A DNA stretch of 64,000 bases from Anaplasma phagocytophilum str. Webster. GTDB lineage: Bacteria > Pseudomonadota > Alphaproteobacteria > Rickettsiales > Anaplasmataceae. Below are positions 9,348-18,781 of this stretch, in pieces; the first letter of the stretch is position 1, and the number at the start of each line of letters is the position of its first letter. The position numbers and the translations under genes were made by a program. Location: assembly GCF_000964685.1 (NCBI RefSeq), contig NZ_LANS01000001.1, positions 1,178,001 through 1,242,000 on the forward strand, read 5' to 3'. The notes under the pieces are model-generated. The model was not told the DNA's origin, made no database searches, and saw only the letters and a program-made list of their open reading frames with translations.

Positions 9348-10637
9348 ATGGTATATATGCCACATTGGCCTAAGGTTTTAGAATTCAAACCTGAAGGTCT
9401 TACACTTGATAGAATGAGAGAAATTCTCTGTAGAATCGGGAATCCGGAAAATAACCTCCCGCCAGTTGTGCACGTTGCAGGTACGAATGGTAAAGGGTCT
9501 ACCATAGCGTTTTTATCTAGTATATTGCAGGCAGCCGGGATGCGTGTTCATGTATATACTTCGCCGCATTTGCTAGAATTTAATGAAAGGATTGTTCTTA
9601 ACGGGAGTAAAATCTCAGACAATCACTTACATGAGATTTTAGAAGAATGTCGTTCTAAGTGCGATGGGATGACGGTAACCTTTTTTGAGGCGACAACAGC
9701 GGCAGCGCTACTTGCATTCTCACGGGTTCATGCGGACATAGTGTTATTAGAAGTAGGTATGGGTGGTAGGCTGGATGCTACAAATGTGGTTATGCCTATC
9801 CTGACCATTATTACTTCAATTTCCTATGATCACACTTGCTTTTTGGGGGATACTGTAGAACTAATAGCAGGGGAAAAAGCGGGAATTCTTAAGGAAGGGG
9901 TGAGTTGTGTTTTAGCTCCTCAGAAGTATGATGCCGCTCGTAGGACGATAGAATATCATGCGGCTGTAAATCATGCTCCAATATACCGAGGAGGTATAGA
10001 ATGGTCATGCACAAAAGATGCTGATGGAATGGTGTTTCGTAGTTCTGAAGAGTATAATTTTCCTCTTCCAGCGCTTCAAGGTGATCATCAAATAGATAAC
10101 GCAGGCACAGCAATAGCTGCCTGCAGTGTATTATCAGGAAAGTTTGGATATGAAATAAGTCATGAAGACATAGAGGCGGGTTTGGTAAATGCTGTATGGC
10201 CTGCTAGGCTCGAAAGGATTGCTTCAGGAAGCCTCTATAACATGTTGCCAAAGTGCTGGAAATTGTTTTTAGATGGTGCCCACAACGTTGCAGGGGCAGA
10301 AGCTTTGAGAGATTGGATCACCGCTTATATGAAGCATGAGGATGTTTATCTCATAGTTGGAATGACGAAAGATAGAGATAGCAAGGCTTTTTTGGAGCCT
10401 TTAAAGCAGCACATTAGGTTTTTATGTACTGTATGTGTTAAGGCTGAGTATCGTGCTCAGTCTGCCGAAGATATTTTAAAGTGTGCGCTCGAATTGGATA
10501 TTCCTGCATCTGCTGAAGAGGATATTAGAGCGTCTATACAAAAGATTATTGATATCGGTGATAGGGTGCGTAGCGCCACCATATTGGTTTGTGGTTCATT
10601 ATTCCTTGCTGGTGATTTATTGAGAGAGAGTCTATAA
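9348..10637 (+). CDS. folC: Folylpolyglutamate / dihydrofolate synthase
   Basis: FolC adds glutamate to dihydropteroate and folates (ATP-dependent Mur ligase superfamily). Early in the protein lies the P-loop HVAGTNGKGST, followed by TSPHLLEFNERI, the folate-binding loop. The central EVGMGGRLDATNVV and SISYDHTCFLGDT segments and the late LDGAHNVAG motif of the C-terminal ligase domain are all conserved. The frame is open further upstream to a GTG at 9327. I chose the ATG at 9348; the ATG at 9357 (MPHWPK) is also possible. Length (about 430 residues) is normal. hemC follows about 210 bp downstream on the same strand. Confidence 0.94.
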   Translation: MVYMPHWPKVLEFKPEGLTLDRMREILCRIGNPENNLPPVVHVAGTNGKGSTIAFLSSILQAAGMRVHVYTSPHLLEFNERIVLNGSKISDNHLHEILEECRSKCDGMTVTFFEATTAAALLAFSRVHADIVLLEVGMGGRLDATNVVMPILTIITSISYDHTCFLGDTVELIAGEKAGILKEGVSCVLAPQKYDAARRTIEYHAAVNHAPIYRGGIEWSCTKDADGMVFRSSEEYNFPLPALQGDHQIDNAGTAIAACSVLSGKFGYEISHEDIEAGLVNAVWPARLERIASGSLYNMLPKCWKLFLDGAHNVAGAEALRDWITAYMKHEDVYLIVGMTKDRDSKAFLEPLKQHIRFLCTVCVKAEYRAQSAEDILKCALELDIPASAEEDIRASIQKIIDIGDRVRSATILVCGSLFLAGDLLRESL

Positions 10638-10845
10638 CATTGCTAATAAAGGTGAGAGATAGCAAATATTTTTGTTTATGTGCTCTTTGAATTTTCTACG
10701 CTATGCCTGTAAAAGCAAAGTTATATGTGTAAGTATGGGGAAGATTTTGGGTGTATGTGCTTTATTTATTACATGTTTTATCCATCTTTCCCTAAAATAA
10801 GGATTCATCTGATTTATATGCCGTAGTGCTCCGTTGGGTATAGTT

Positions 10846-11748
10846 ATGGTTATTAGAATAGGTACAAGAGGAAGCCTTCTAGCCATGCAGCAGGCTAGAA
10901 TAGTGAAAACTGCTATTGAAACCAATTATGCGGAGTTATCAACCCGTATAATTACCATAAAGACTTCTGGAGATATGAATACTCATGTACCTCTTTATGA
11001 TATTGGTGGTAAGGGGCTATTTATAAAGGAGATTGAGGAAGCTCTTTTGGATAATATAATAGATGTGGCTGTGCATTCGGCTAAGGATGTTCCTGGCATA
11101 TATTCCGAAGATCTAGATATTCCCTGTATTTTGCCCAGGGCATCAGCTTTAGATGCTTTTTTATCATCTAAATATGACAGTATAGCTTCTCTACCATTGA
11201 ATGCAAAAATCGGTACTTCGTCGGTAAGGAGAAAGGTGCAATTATTGACGATGAGGCCAGATTTAGAGATCATTCCCATGCGTGGCAATGTAGAAACAAG
11301 AATATCAAAAATGCAGATGGGAGAGTGTGATGGTATTGTTTTGGCTGAAGCTGGTCTGTATAGGGTATCGAAAGATAATTTAATATCGGAAGTATTGCAG
11401 CCGGAAGTTATGTTGGGTGCAGTCGGTCAAGGAGCAATATGTGTTCAATGTCGCAGATATGATAGGAGGATACTTGAGATATTGAAGAAGTTAAACTGCC
11501 ATAAGTCGTATACTACGGTATCAGCGGAGCGTAGCTTTATGAGGGCAGTAGATGGGTCTTGCAATACTCCCCTTGCTGCTATGGCGAAGTATATCGATAT
11601 GGATATACTAACGATGAAGTGTATGTTAGCCGATGATGCCAGAAACATGGTATTTACAGAACGGGTTTTTGCAGAGCAAAATGCAGAAAGTGCAGGATAT
11701 GAAATGGGGACATTGTTGAAAAATGAGTTACACCTTCACAGGTTATAA
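10846..11748 (+). CDS. hemC: Porphobilinogen deaminase (hydroxymethylbilane synthase)
   Basis: HemC polymerises four porphobilinogen units to hydroxymethylbilane in heme synthesis. The N-terminal IRIGTRGSLLAMQQA, the GGKGLFIKEIEEALL loop, AVHSAKDVPG with the catalytic Asp, and GTSSVRRKVQL are all present. C239 in DGSCNTPLAAMA is the residue that carries the dipyrromethane cofactor. I start at the ATG at 10846 (MVIRIGTRGS), which matches the family N-terminus; an upstream TTG at 10834 in frame is less likely. The gene overlaps murB by 26 bp, so the two are probably co-transcribed and translationally coupled. Confidence 0.96.
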   Translation: MVIRIGTRGSLLAMQQARIVKTAIETNYAELSTRIITIKTSGDMNTHVPLYDIGGKGLFIKEIEEALLDNIIDVAVHSAKDVPGIYSEDLDIPCILPRASALDAFLSSKYDSIASLPLNAKIGTSSVRRKVQLLTMRPDLEIIPMRGNVETRISKMQMGECDGIVLAEAGLYRVSKDNLISEVLQPEVMLGAVGQGAICVQCRRYDRRILEILKKLNCHKSYTTVSAERSFMRAVDGSCNTPLAAMAKYIDMDILTMKCMLADDARNMVFTERVFAEQNAESAGYEMGTLLKNELHLHRL

Positions 11749-12631
11749 ACTTCCTAAAGTTAGGGGAGTTTATAAAAGAAGCGTAAAAATGCATAGCATG
11801 ACTTGGGTAGGCGTAGGTGGTGTTGCGCCATTGCTATTCAAGCCAAAGGACATAGATGATTTAGCGACCTTTCTAAAGAACACTTCATTAACAGCCAGTG
11901 CGATAGGTGCTGGCTCTAACGTTATTGTCAGAGATGGTGTATTCAACAATGTTGTGGTAAGGCTAGAGCGTGAATTTTCAGATATGAGATGCGAAGACAA
12001 CGCTATTACTGTAGGGTGTGGGGCATCTATATCTGAGCTAGCTGCGTTTGCTAGGGAAAACTCTATTTCTGGTTTTGAGTTTTGTGTAGGTATGCCTGGA
12101 ACTGTAGGGGGCGCGATAGCTACCAATGCGCGTTGCCATGGGAAGGATATAGCGTCTATATTACATGCGGTTATTGCAGTAAATGAGTACGGAGAGATTT
12201 GTACACTGTATAAAGATGACATGCAGTATTCGCGTCGTAGTCATGGTCTAGAAGGCAGATGGGTTTTTGTAGAAGCGAGGTTTGTGGGTAATCCAGCTGA
12301 GTTGAATACTATAAGAAATACAATGAGTGAATTGCTCATAAAACGCAATGCAACTCAGCCAATTTACTATGGAAAGTCCATTGGATATATCTTTCAAGAT
12401 GCAGGTAATGCAGAAGCTAAAGCGCTTATAGAAGAAGCGGGGTGTCGAGGGTTGCAAGTTGGGTGTGCTGTCGTGTCGGAGAAGCACTGTAACTTTATAG
12501 AGAATATCGGAGGAGCTAGTGCGGCCGAAATAGAGGATTTAGGCAGCGAAGTAAAGCGTCTTGTAAAGGAAAAGACAGGAGTCAATCTAGAATGGAGCAT
12601 TGAGTTTTTGGGTGCGCGAGTAGTAAAGTAA
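11723..12631 (+). CDS. murB: UDP-N-acetylenolpyruvoylglucosamine reductase-like protein, atypical active site
   Basis: MurB reduces the enolpyruvyl group of UDP-GlcNAc-enolpyruvate to make UDP-MurNAc for peptidoglycan, using FAD and NADPH. The FAD domain is well kept (GAGSNVIVRDGVF near residue 72, GMPGTVGGAIATNA near 122), and the MurB_C domain is recognisable (VVSEKHCNFIENIGGASA). The motif that normally reads G-S-x-F, with the proton-donating Ser (Ser229 in E. coli), reads G-Y222-I-F here. The C-terminal L-x-x-E-V motif (Glu325 in E. coli) reads LEWS292I. Both catalytic positions therefore look changed, while the FAD site remains. This fits relaxed selection in a lineage without a full peptidoglycan wall, or a shifted function. 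Start ATG at 11723 overlaps hemC. Confidence 0.9.
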   Translation: MSYTFTGYKLPKVRGVYKRSVKMHSMTWVGVGGVAPLLFKPKDIDDLATFLKNTSLTASAIGAGSNVIVRDGVFNNVVVRLEREFSDMRCEDNAITVGCGASISELAAFARENSISGFEFCVGMPGTVGGAIATNARCHGKDIASILHAVIAVNEYGEICTLYKDDMQYSRRSHGLEGRWVFVEARFVGNPAELNTIRNTMSELLIKRNATQPIYYGKSIGYIFQDAGNAEAKALIEEAGCRGLQVGCAVVSEKHCNFIENIGGASAAEIEDLGSEVKRLVKEKTGVNLEWSIEFLGARVVK

Positions 12632-12889
12632 AAATTCCTGTGTGCAAGAGAATAGAGATAATACCGATGCTCGCCCGTACTGAGGGTTTTTATAAAGAAT
12701 CATCTGATAAATACATGGTGATGTACCTTATAAAGGGAACAAGAGCATAGATATTGCAAGTGTATTCTTAGCTTTTGTCCTTAAATTTATCCGTCATGTT
12801 TATTTTAATTATTATGCTTTCATAGTGACCGCTTATAGGAAACTGTCTATATAGCTATAAGCTGCATAGACCGAGTTTTATTTGGGTTT

Positions 12890-13064
12890 ATTGATCCAGA
12901 ATTGCAAAATATCCCACTGCATGCTCTTACGGCTATAGTATTCCTATGTGTTGGTCTAAGGCATGGGGTTTCCCGTTGCATTCAAAAAGAACATATCTTG
13001 AGAGCGGAAACCGTAAGCGCCTGTCTAGGCTTTGTACTTGCTTTGCGTATACTGAAGAGGTAAA
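12890..13064 (+). pseudogene. Possible iron-containing alcohol dehydrogenase fragment
   Basis: A short open stretch reads DPELQNIPLHALTAIV, then IQKEHILRAETVSACLG, then ALRILKR before a stop at 13062-13064. The order D-P-E-L, P-x-H-x-x-T-A, and a helix ending in ALRILK recalls the middle of Fe-dependent ADH / glycerol dehydrogenase family proteins. There is no start codon, and no neighbouring part of the family can be read. The assignment is tentative. Confidence 0.25.
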
Positions 13065-14158
13065 AAAGTCGAGGATAGGTGGCTTTTACTAAGAAGTGAA
13101 AGATAGAGACCTGGGGCCAGCTGCTAGTGCTGTAGGTATAAAACACCATAAGCAGTGGCTGCCGACACAGGTGTTATGGAGTAACAAACAGTATTGCCTG
13201 ATCCAAGACTTTGCACCTATTCCGATATGTATCGAAAGATTTGCCGTATTTGAAGAAGAGTTTGAGCTATTTGTAGGGGGCTATTGGCTTTTATTCCAAA
13301 AAGTAGCGCTATGTTTTTGATCGGTTTCTAGGAGGTATTTTTAGGGATTGTTGAAAATATGGCCTTCCACGTATTTTAGCGTTCTTTTGTATACATGGTA
13401 GTGAAAACAACTTTCACGGGTAGGTGCAATGACATTGCTACCATATATAGTAGAGTTTTAGATATCATAAGAGCTGATATAACAGGTATAGAAGTATTAT
13501 TTAGGGGAGGGGAATCTTCTATTTCTCAACTATAGAGGGTATTTAGACTTATATCTATGCTTTGATATGGGTATATATTCATAAAATGGAGGATAGCTGT
13601 TTTTACTGGAATTTACGATTTTCTGCGGTAATTACTAGAAGAGCTGCTATCTGTAATAAACTCTTCTATCCTTAAGTTATCAGATAAATTATTAAGGCGG
13701 TAAAGAAGCTTTGGCGTCGGAGTATAATCTAGAAACAGTGCTATGAGATAGGCTTTAGATTGCATTGCTCTAAGAATGTTCTGCAAGAGACAGTGTATTG
13801 ACCCGTGAAAGTTGTTACCTGTGAGGTGAGTGGTATGCAATTTCAGAATACATTGCGCTTATGGCAAGCTTTTTAGTTTTCCAAAATATGCACAACTTTA
13901 AGGCAAGCATGGTAGGGGAATCTGCATTTTTTCACTTACATGCTTTTTATGGAATCACCATACATGCTCGGTATAAGATGCTTGGTAGTCGTTAATATAC
14001 GTGGAGTTTAGCTAATTATAGAAAGGGCATAGTGTGAGTAGTTTTCATTATTTGGATGAAGCACTTTGGCCTTGCTGTTTTGTAAATAGTGCCATTATTT
14101 AGCTGAGATTCTTTCATAAAGGTCTAAGAGATGTATTTAGTCAATTAAGTATCATGGC

Positions 14159-14178
14159 CACTTTGCTTGGGCAAAGTG
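14159..14178. other. Tight hairpin, 8-bp stem, 4-nt loop
   Basis: CACTTTGC at 14159-14166 pairs exactly with GCAAAGTG at 14171-14178 across a TTGG loop. It lies 365 bp upstream of ankA. There is no adjacent T-run, so it is not a classical terminator. It could be an operator or a transcript structure. Confidence 0.5.
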
Positions 14179-14542
14179 CGTGATTCCGTTTTGTCTTTTA
14201 TATGTCCTTTAAAATTGAATAGTGCGTTTCAGTGACATCTATTTTAAAACTTTTTTATCTCTTATAGATTATAAAGGCAGGTGACATTTCGATGTACACA
14301 TCTTGCAATTCTGGCATTTTTCTTTTGTCCGTAGGTAAGGTTTTTCGCCATCACCTGCTAGTTCCGGTTGTATGTGTTGGGCATTTTTATAATAATTTAA
14401 TATTTCTTACGTTATCCTTTATTTCTCTAAGCAGTTAATTTCTTAAATCAAAAGATCTGGCGCCTGAGCGTCTGTAAGGCAGATTGTGCGCGCTAAGATA
14501 GGTTTAGTAAGACGTGTTTTTTATTGAATAAAGGCCCCAACA

Positions 14543-17500
14543 ATGTTGACAGAAGAAGAAAAGAAAAAGAGCGCCAGTGCTCTGAAAGCCATTATCACAG
14601 GAGATTACGAGAGTTTTCAGGCGTCCATTCAGGGAATTTCTTCCGAAGGACTTAATACTCCCGTTGATAAAGAGGGGAGAACACTATTGCACTATGCAGC
14701 TTCATCCCGTAATGGTAATTTCTATGGCATTCTGGTTGAAAGAGGATGTGTTACTAATATCAAAGATGCTTATGGATTTACTCCAGAACAAGCACGTGAG
14801 AAGGCAGGGTATGCACGCACACAGTGGTATGGAGCAGATGTAAATGACCCTGGTGTATCTAGGCAGTTAATGACGCAAGCTGTTCAGCAGTCTGCAAAAG
14901 GTAACATGTATGGTGCTCTCGCTATATTAGACCTTGTGCGTAATGACGATGCAAACATTCAGGTCAATGAGAAAGGGCATGGTGTTTTGCATCTAGCATG
15001 TATTGAAGGCAGTGATCCATCTTTCACTTCATCCCTCATGCTAAAGGGTTGTTCTTTAAACATTAAGGATGTAGATGGTAATACGCCATTACATACAGCT
15101 GCATCTTCAGTAGGCAAAAATGCTTTAGGCAATCTTGATGTACTATGCGACAAAGCTCTTATAGCAGATGTTAATGCTAAGGGACCGGGTGGAAACACTC
15201 CGCTTCATATTGCTACGGAGCGTATGGATCACCAGAAAGTAAAGCATCTTCTCTCAAGGTTAAGTGATATTAGCGTTGCAAATGATGCTGGTGAAACCGT
15301 TTGCCACATTGTTGCAAAGCAATGGCCAAGGCGGGATGTTTTATCATACATTGACAAGATGCAAGAAGCGGTGTCGTCAAATATTGAGGGCAATCGCGAG
15401 TGTGCAGAGGCACTAATATTCCCGGATAAAAAAGGGATGAGTGCAGTACAGTATGCTATTAGAAGGCATATACCGGAGGCTGAGAAGATCTTCGAGAAGG
15501 CCATGAACATTGCAGATAAAGTGTATGGCTCAGCTTCTTCAGAAGTAAAATCTCTCTTTACATGTCCTAATCCAGAGGACGCATCAACGCTGGTGCATTT
15601 TGTATCTTCTAATGGGACCCCAAATTTTGATCCTCTTGCGAAAAGGGTATTGGAGGAAGCATATCATAGGTATGGAGAGGAACCTTTTACTAATTTAGAT
15701 ATTGCAGGTAATGCACCTATACATGCTGCAGCACAAAAATCAACAGTGGGGGTTTTTGAGCAGGTGGTAAGATGCACTCCTGAGTCTGTTGTAAATCAAT
15801 TAGCACCGAATGGCAAAGCGCCTATTCACATGATAGTTGAGGATGAGCCAAGCCATAAAGGCGTAAGCGTTAAATTGCAGATGTTGATTGAGAATGTGCG
15901 TAATATTCCATCAATCAATGTACCATCTCCAGTGACAGGTGAAACGCCTGTGGTAGCTGCGTATAAAGGGGGCAACACTGAGGGTGTTAAGACTATGTTA
16001 CGCTGTAATAGCATGGACGTAGATGCTCGGTCACATGATGGTGGAACTATAATACATTACGCAGCAAAGGATGGAAATTTAGAGATATTGCAGCAGGCTC
16101 TTGGAAGGAAGAGTAGTTATTCTAAGTTTCCTGTAAAGGATGGTGTTCCTACTCCAGGTGTATATGCGATTCGTGAAGCAAGTGGTGGAAAAGTATCGCT
16201 ACCAGCACTTGACATGTTAATGAGATATGAGCCTTACCCGCAGCATGTTGCTGTCGAGGCAGTAAGAAAAGGTGCAGCAGATGTATTGAGGCATCTTATT
16301 ACCACTGAAGTGATTAGTGTAAATGAAGAAATTACAACTCCTGAAGGAAAAAAGACAACTTTGACCGCTGAAGCACTAACTAGTGGTCAATATGCTGCAG
16401 TGAAGACGTTAATTAAAAACAGTGCTGATGTAAATGCGTCTCCAGAACCAGCTATTTCTGTGGGTATACAAGGAGGGTGCTTTCAGGGGGGTAAAGCTAT
16501 AAAGCATTTAAAGCGTGTTGTAGAAGCTGGGGCACATATAAATACTCCTACCGGATCTATGAGCCCTTTAGCTGCTGCAGTTCAAGTGGCAAATGAGGCA
16601 AGTAACCTTAAAGAGGCTAATAGGATTGTAAATTTCCTTTTACAGAGGGGTGCAGATCTTTCGTCTACGGATCACACTGGAACTCCAGCCTTGCATTTAG
16701 CAACAGCTGCTGGCAACCAGAAGACTGCTAGGTTGCTCTTGGATAAAGGGGCTCCAGCAACGCAGAGAGATGCTTATGGTAAGACGGCTTTACATATAGC
16801 AGCTGCTAATGGTGACGGTAAGCTATATAAGTTAATTGCGAAAAAATGCCCAGATAGCTGTCAAGCACTCCTTTCTCATATGGGAGATACAGCGTTACAT
16901 GAGGCTTTATATTCTGATAAGGTTACAGAAAAATGCTTTTTAAAGATGCTTAAAGAGTCTCGAAAGCATTTGTCAAACTCATCTTTCGGAGACTTGCTTA
17001 ATACTCCTCAAGAAGCAAATGGTGACACGTTACTGCATCTGGCTGCATCGCGTGGTTTCGGTAAAGCATGTAAAATACTACTAAAGTCTGGGGCGTCAGT
17101 ATCAGTCGTGAATGTAGAGGGAAAAACACCGGTAGATGTTGCGGATCCATCATTGAAAACTCGTCCGTGGTTTTTTGGAAAGTCCGTTGTCACAATGATG
17201 GCTGAACGTGTTCAAGTTCCTGAAGGGGGATTCCCACCATATCTGCCGCCTGAAAGTCCAACTCCTTCTTTAGGATCTATTTCAAGTTTTGAGAGTGTCT
17301 CTGCGCTATCATCCTTGGGTAGTGGCCTAGATACTGCAGGAGCTGAGGAGTCTATCTACGAAGAAATTAAGGATACAGCAAAAGGTACAACGGAAGTTGA
17401 AAGCACATATACAACTGTAGGAGCTGAGGAGTCTATCTACGAAGAAATTAAGGATACAGCAAAAGGTACAACGGAAGTTGAAAGCACATATACAACTGTA

Positions 17501-18238
17501 GGAGCTGAAGGTCCGAGAACACCAGAAGGTGAAGATCTGTATGCTACTGTGGGAGCTGCAATTACTTCCGAGGCGCAAGCATCAGATGCGGCGTCATCTA
17601 AGGGAGAAAGGCCGGAATCCATTTATGCTGATCCATTTGATATAGTGAAACCTAGGCAGGAAAGGCCTGAATCTATCTATGCTGACCCATTTGCTGCGGA
17701 ACGAACATCTTCTGGAGTAACGACATTTGGCCCTAAGGAAGAGCCGATTTATGCAACAGTGAAAAAGGGTCCTAAGAAGAGTGATACTTCTCAAAAAGAA
17801 GGAACAGCTTCTGAAAAAGTCGGCTCAACAATAACTGTGATTAAGAAGAAAGTGAAACCTCAGGTTCCAGCTAGGACAAGTAGTTTGCCTACTAAAGAAG
17901 GTATAGGTTCTGATAAAGACCTGAGTTCAGGAACTAGTAGCTCTTTTGCAGCTGAGCTGCAAGCACAAAGGGGTAAATTGCGTCCTGTGAAGGGAGGTGC
18001 TCCGGATTCTACCAAAGACAAAACAGCTACTTCTATATTCTCCAGTAAAGAGTTCAAAAAGGAACTAACAAAAGCTGCCGAAGGATTACAGGGAGCAGTT
18101 GAAGAAGCTCAGAAGGGTGATGGAGGAGCTGCAAAGGCAAAGCAAGATCTTGGCATGGAATCTGGTGCCCCAGGATCTCAACCAGAAGCTCCTCAAAGTG
18201 AAGGCCCTAAGTCTGTAAAAGGAGGTCGCGGTAGGTAG
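14543..18238 (+). CDS. ankA: AnkA, ankyrin-repeat type IV secretion effector with EPIYA-type motifs
   Basis: 1231 residues. After a short N-terminus (MLTEEEKKKSASALK) come many ankyrin repeats spanning roughly residues 45-880 (typical units: GRTLLHYAAS, GNTPLHIATE, TPALHLATAAGN, GKTALHIAAANGD). The C-terminal quarter is Ser/Pro/Glu rich with tyrosine motifs: ESIYEEIKD at Y939 and Y966, EDLYATV at Y1000, ESIYADPF at Y1028 and Y1046, and EPIYATV at Y1070. It ends in a basic tail (GGRGR), as expected for a VirB/D4 substrate. Published work on AnkA shows delivery into neutrophils, tyrosine phosphorylation by Src/Abl kinases, SHP-1 binding and nuclear action at host promoters. An 81-bp perfect tandem duplication carries two of the motifs. 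The start ATG at 14543 has AAAGG about 8 bp upstream. A terminator-like hairpin follows. Confidence 0.97.
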   Translation: MLTEEEKKKSASALKAIITGDYESFQASIQGISSEGLNTPVDKEGRTLLHYAASSRNGNFYGILVERGCVTNIKDAYGFTPEQAREKAGYARTQWYGADVNDPGVSRQLMTQAVQQSAKGNMYGALAILDLVRNDDANIQVNEKGHGVLHLACIEGSDPSFTSSLMLKGCSLNIKDVDGNTPLHTAASSVGKNALGNLDVLCDKALIADVNAKGPGGNTPLHIATERMDHQKVKHLLSRLSDISVANDAGETVCHIVAKQWPRRDVLSYIDKMQEAVSSNIEGNRECAEALIFPDKKGMSAVQYAIRRHIPEAEKIFEKAMNIADKVYGSASSEVKSLFTCPNPEDASTLVHFVSSNGTPNFDPLAKRVLEEAYHRYGEEPFTNLDIAGNAPIHAAAQKSTVGVFEQVVRCTPESVVNQLAPNGKAPIHMIVEDEPSHKGVSVKLQMLIENVRNIPSINVPSPVTGETPVVAAYKGGNTEGVKTMLRCNSMDVDARSHDGGTIIHYAAKDGNLEILQQALGRKSSYSKFPVKDGVPTPGVYAIREASGGKVSLPALDMLMRYEPYPQHVAVEAVRKGAADVLRHLITTEVISVNEEITTPEGKKTTLTAEALTSGQYAAVKTLIKNSADVNASPEPAISVGIQGGCFQGGKAIKHLKRVVEAGAHINTPTGSMSPLAAAVQVANEASNLKEANRIVNFLLQRGADLSSTDHTGTPALHLATAAGNQKTARLLLDKGAPATQRDAYGKTALHIAAANGDGKLYKLIAKKCPDSCQALLSHMGDTALHEALYSDKVTEKCFLKMLKESRKHLSNSSFGDLLNTPQEANGDTLLHLAASRGFGKACKILLKSGASVSVVNVEGKTPVDVADPSLKTRPWFFGKSVVTMMAERVQVPEGGFPPYLPPESPTPSLGSISSFESVSALSSLGSGLDTAGAEESIYEEIKDTAKGTTEVESTYTTVGAEESIYEEIKDTAKGTTEVESTYTTVGAEGPRTPEGEDLYATVGAAITSEAQASDAASSKGERPESIYADPFDIVKPRQERPESIYADPFAAERTSSGVTTFGPKEEPIYATVKKGPKKSDTSQKEGTASEKVGSTITVIKKKVKPQVPARTSSLPTKEGIGSDKDLSSGTSSSFAAELQAQRGKLRPVKGGAPDSTKDKTATSIFSSKEFKKELTKAAEGLQGAVEEAQKGDGGAAKAKQDLGMESGAPGSQPEAPQSEGPKSVKGGRGR
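17338..17499 (+). repeat. 81-bp (27-residue) direct tandem repeat in ankA, two copies
   Basis: Two copies start at 17338 and 17419. Each encodes AEESIYEEIKD followed by a Thr-rich TAKGTTEVESTYTTVG segment, so each adds one ESIYEEIKD tyrosine site. A third partial start (AGGAGCTGA at 17500) marks the repeat edge. Copy number here is a known kind of strain variation in ankA. Confidence 0.9.
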
Positions 18239-18326
18239 AATTATACCGAAAAATCGCTGAGGTACTTTGATCAATATAATTCGCGCTTCTGAGTATTTAG
18301 GCGATGATCTCGCCACTTTAATAATA

Positions 18327-18375
18327 CCCCTTTTAGAGTACATAACGCTCTAAAGGGGGCAGATTATTTTAAGTA
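18327..18375 (+). terminator. Terminator-like hairpin after ankA
   Basis: CCCCTTTTAGAG (18327-18338) pairs, with one bulged T, with CTCTAAAGGGGG (18348-18359). A weak T-rich stretch (GATTATTTT) follows about 5 bp later. It lies 90 bp downstream of the ankA stop and probably ends that transcript. Confidence 0.5.
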
Positions 18376-18427
18376 GTAGGGTTTTGATTCTGAGATCTTT
18401 TGAGTACAACTATTCCTTAGTGTTTTT

Positions 18428-18781
18428 TTGGAATGCTATGTGCTTGATAAAGAAAAAACTTGCTCTGGGGTGGGATGCACTCTTGAGTACTTTCCGCGCT
18501 CTGTATATTCCTTTTTTTGCATCTGCATAATCTGCTGCATATGTGATTATGTGATAATGACGGAATTACCCAGAAAAGTTTTAGCGTGTGAGGCTATCAT
18601 TCTCAGTAAAGTTACAGTAGGAAACTTGTCATTTTCATCTTGTATTTTTGTAAGTTGGCTAAGAGCACTAGCTATAACAAATGCATCTATGGCATTTTTT
18701 GAGAGTTATAATAATGAGCAACAAAGGGTGGTACTATTGTTCAAAATTTGTTTATGTGCTTTGTCTCACAATGGAGTTTAA
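18428..18781 (+). CDS. Doubtful 117-aa Cys-rich frame
   Basis: The frame starts at 18428 (MECYVLDKEKTCSG) and contains a hydrophobic Cys-rich stretch (SFFCICIICCICDYVIM) near residues 28-44. No family is recognisable, no Shine-Dalgarno is clear, and composition resembles the surrounding non-coding DNA. I lean towards a chance frame. Confidence 0.15.
   Translation: MECYVLDKEKTCSGVGCTLEYFPRSVYSFFCICIICCICDYVIMTELPRKVLACEAIILSKVTVGNLSFSSCIFVSWLRALAITNASMAFFESYNNEQQRVVLLFKICLCALSHNGV

Larger units (their letters stand above)
12632..14542. other. Long gene-poor stretch upstream of ankA
   Basis: About 1.9 kb with no intact gene. It contains a possible alcohol-dehydrogenase scrap (12890-13064), short open frames of 75 codons or fewer with no recognisable content (13096-13320 plus, 13613-13840 minus), an exact 16-bp inverted repeat pair (13406-13421 with 13801-13816) and a tight hairpin (14159-14178). 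The ankA promoter must lie near its right end, but I cannot pick it with confidence. Confidence 0.5.

Noticed and set aside
13406-13816. Mobile element bounded by a 16-bp inverted repeat
   Set aside because: The repeats are exact, but there is no transposase, no target duplication that I can see and no second copy in the window.
17327-17794. Minus-strand open frames of 61-83 codons inside ankA
   Set aside because: They are antisense to a well-supported gene; their repeats simply mirror the 81-bp coding repeat and tyrosine motifs.
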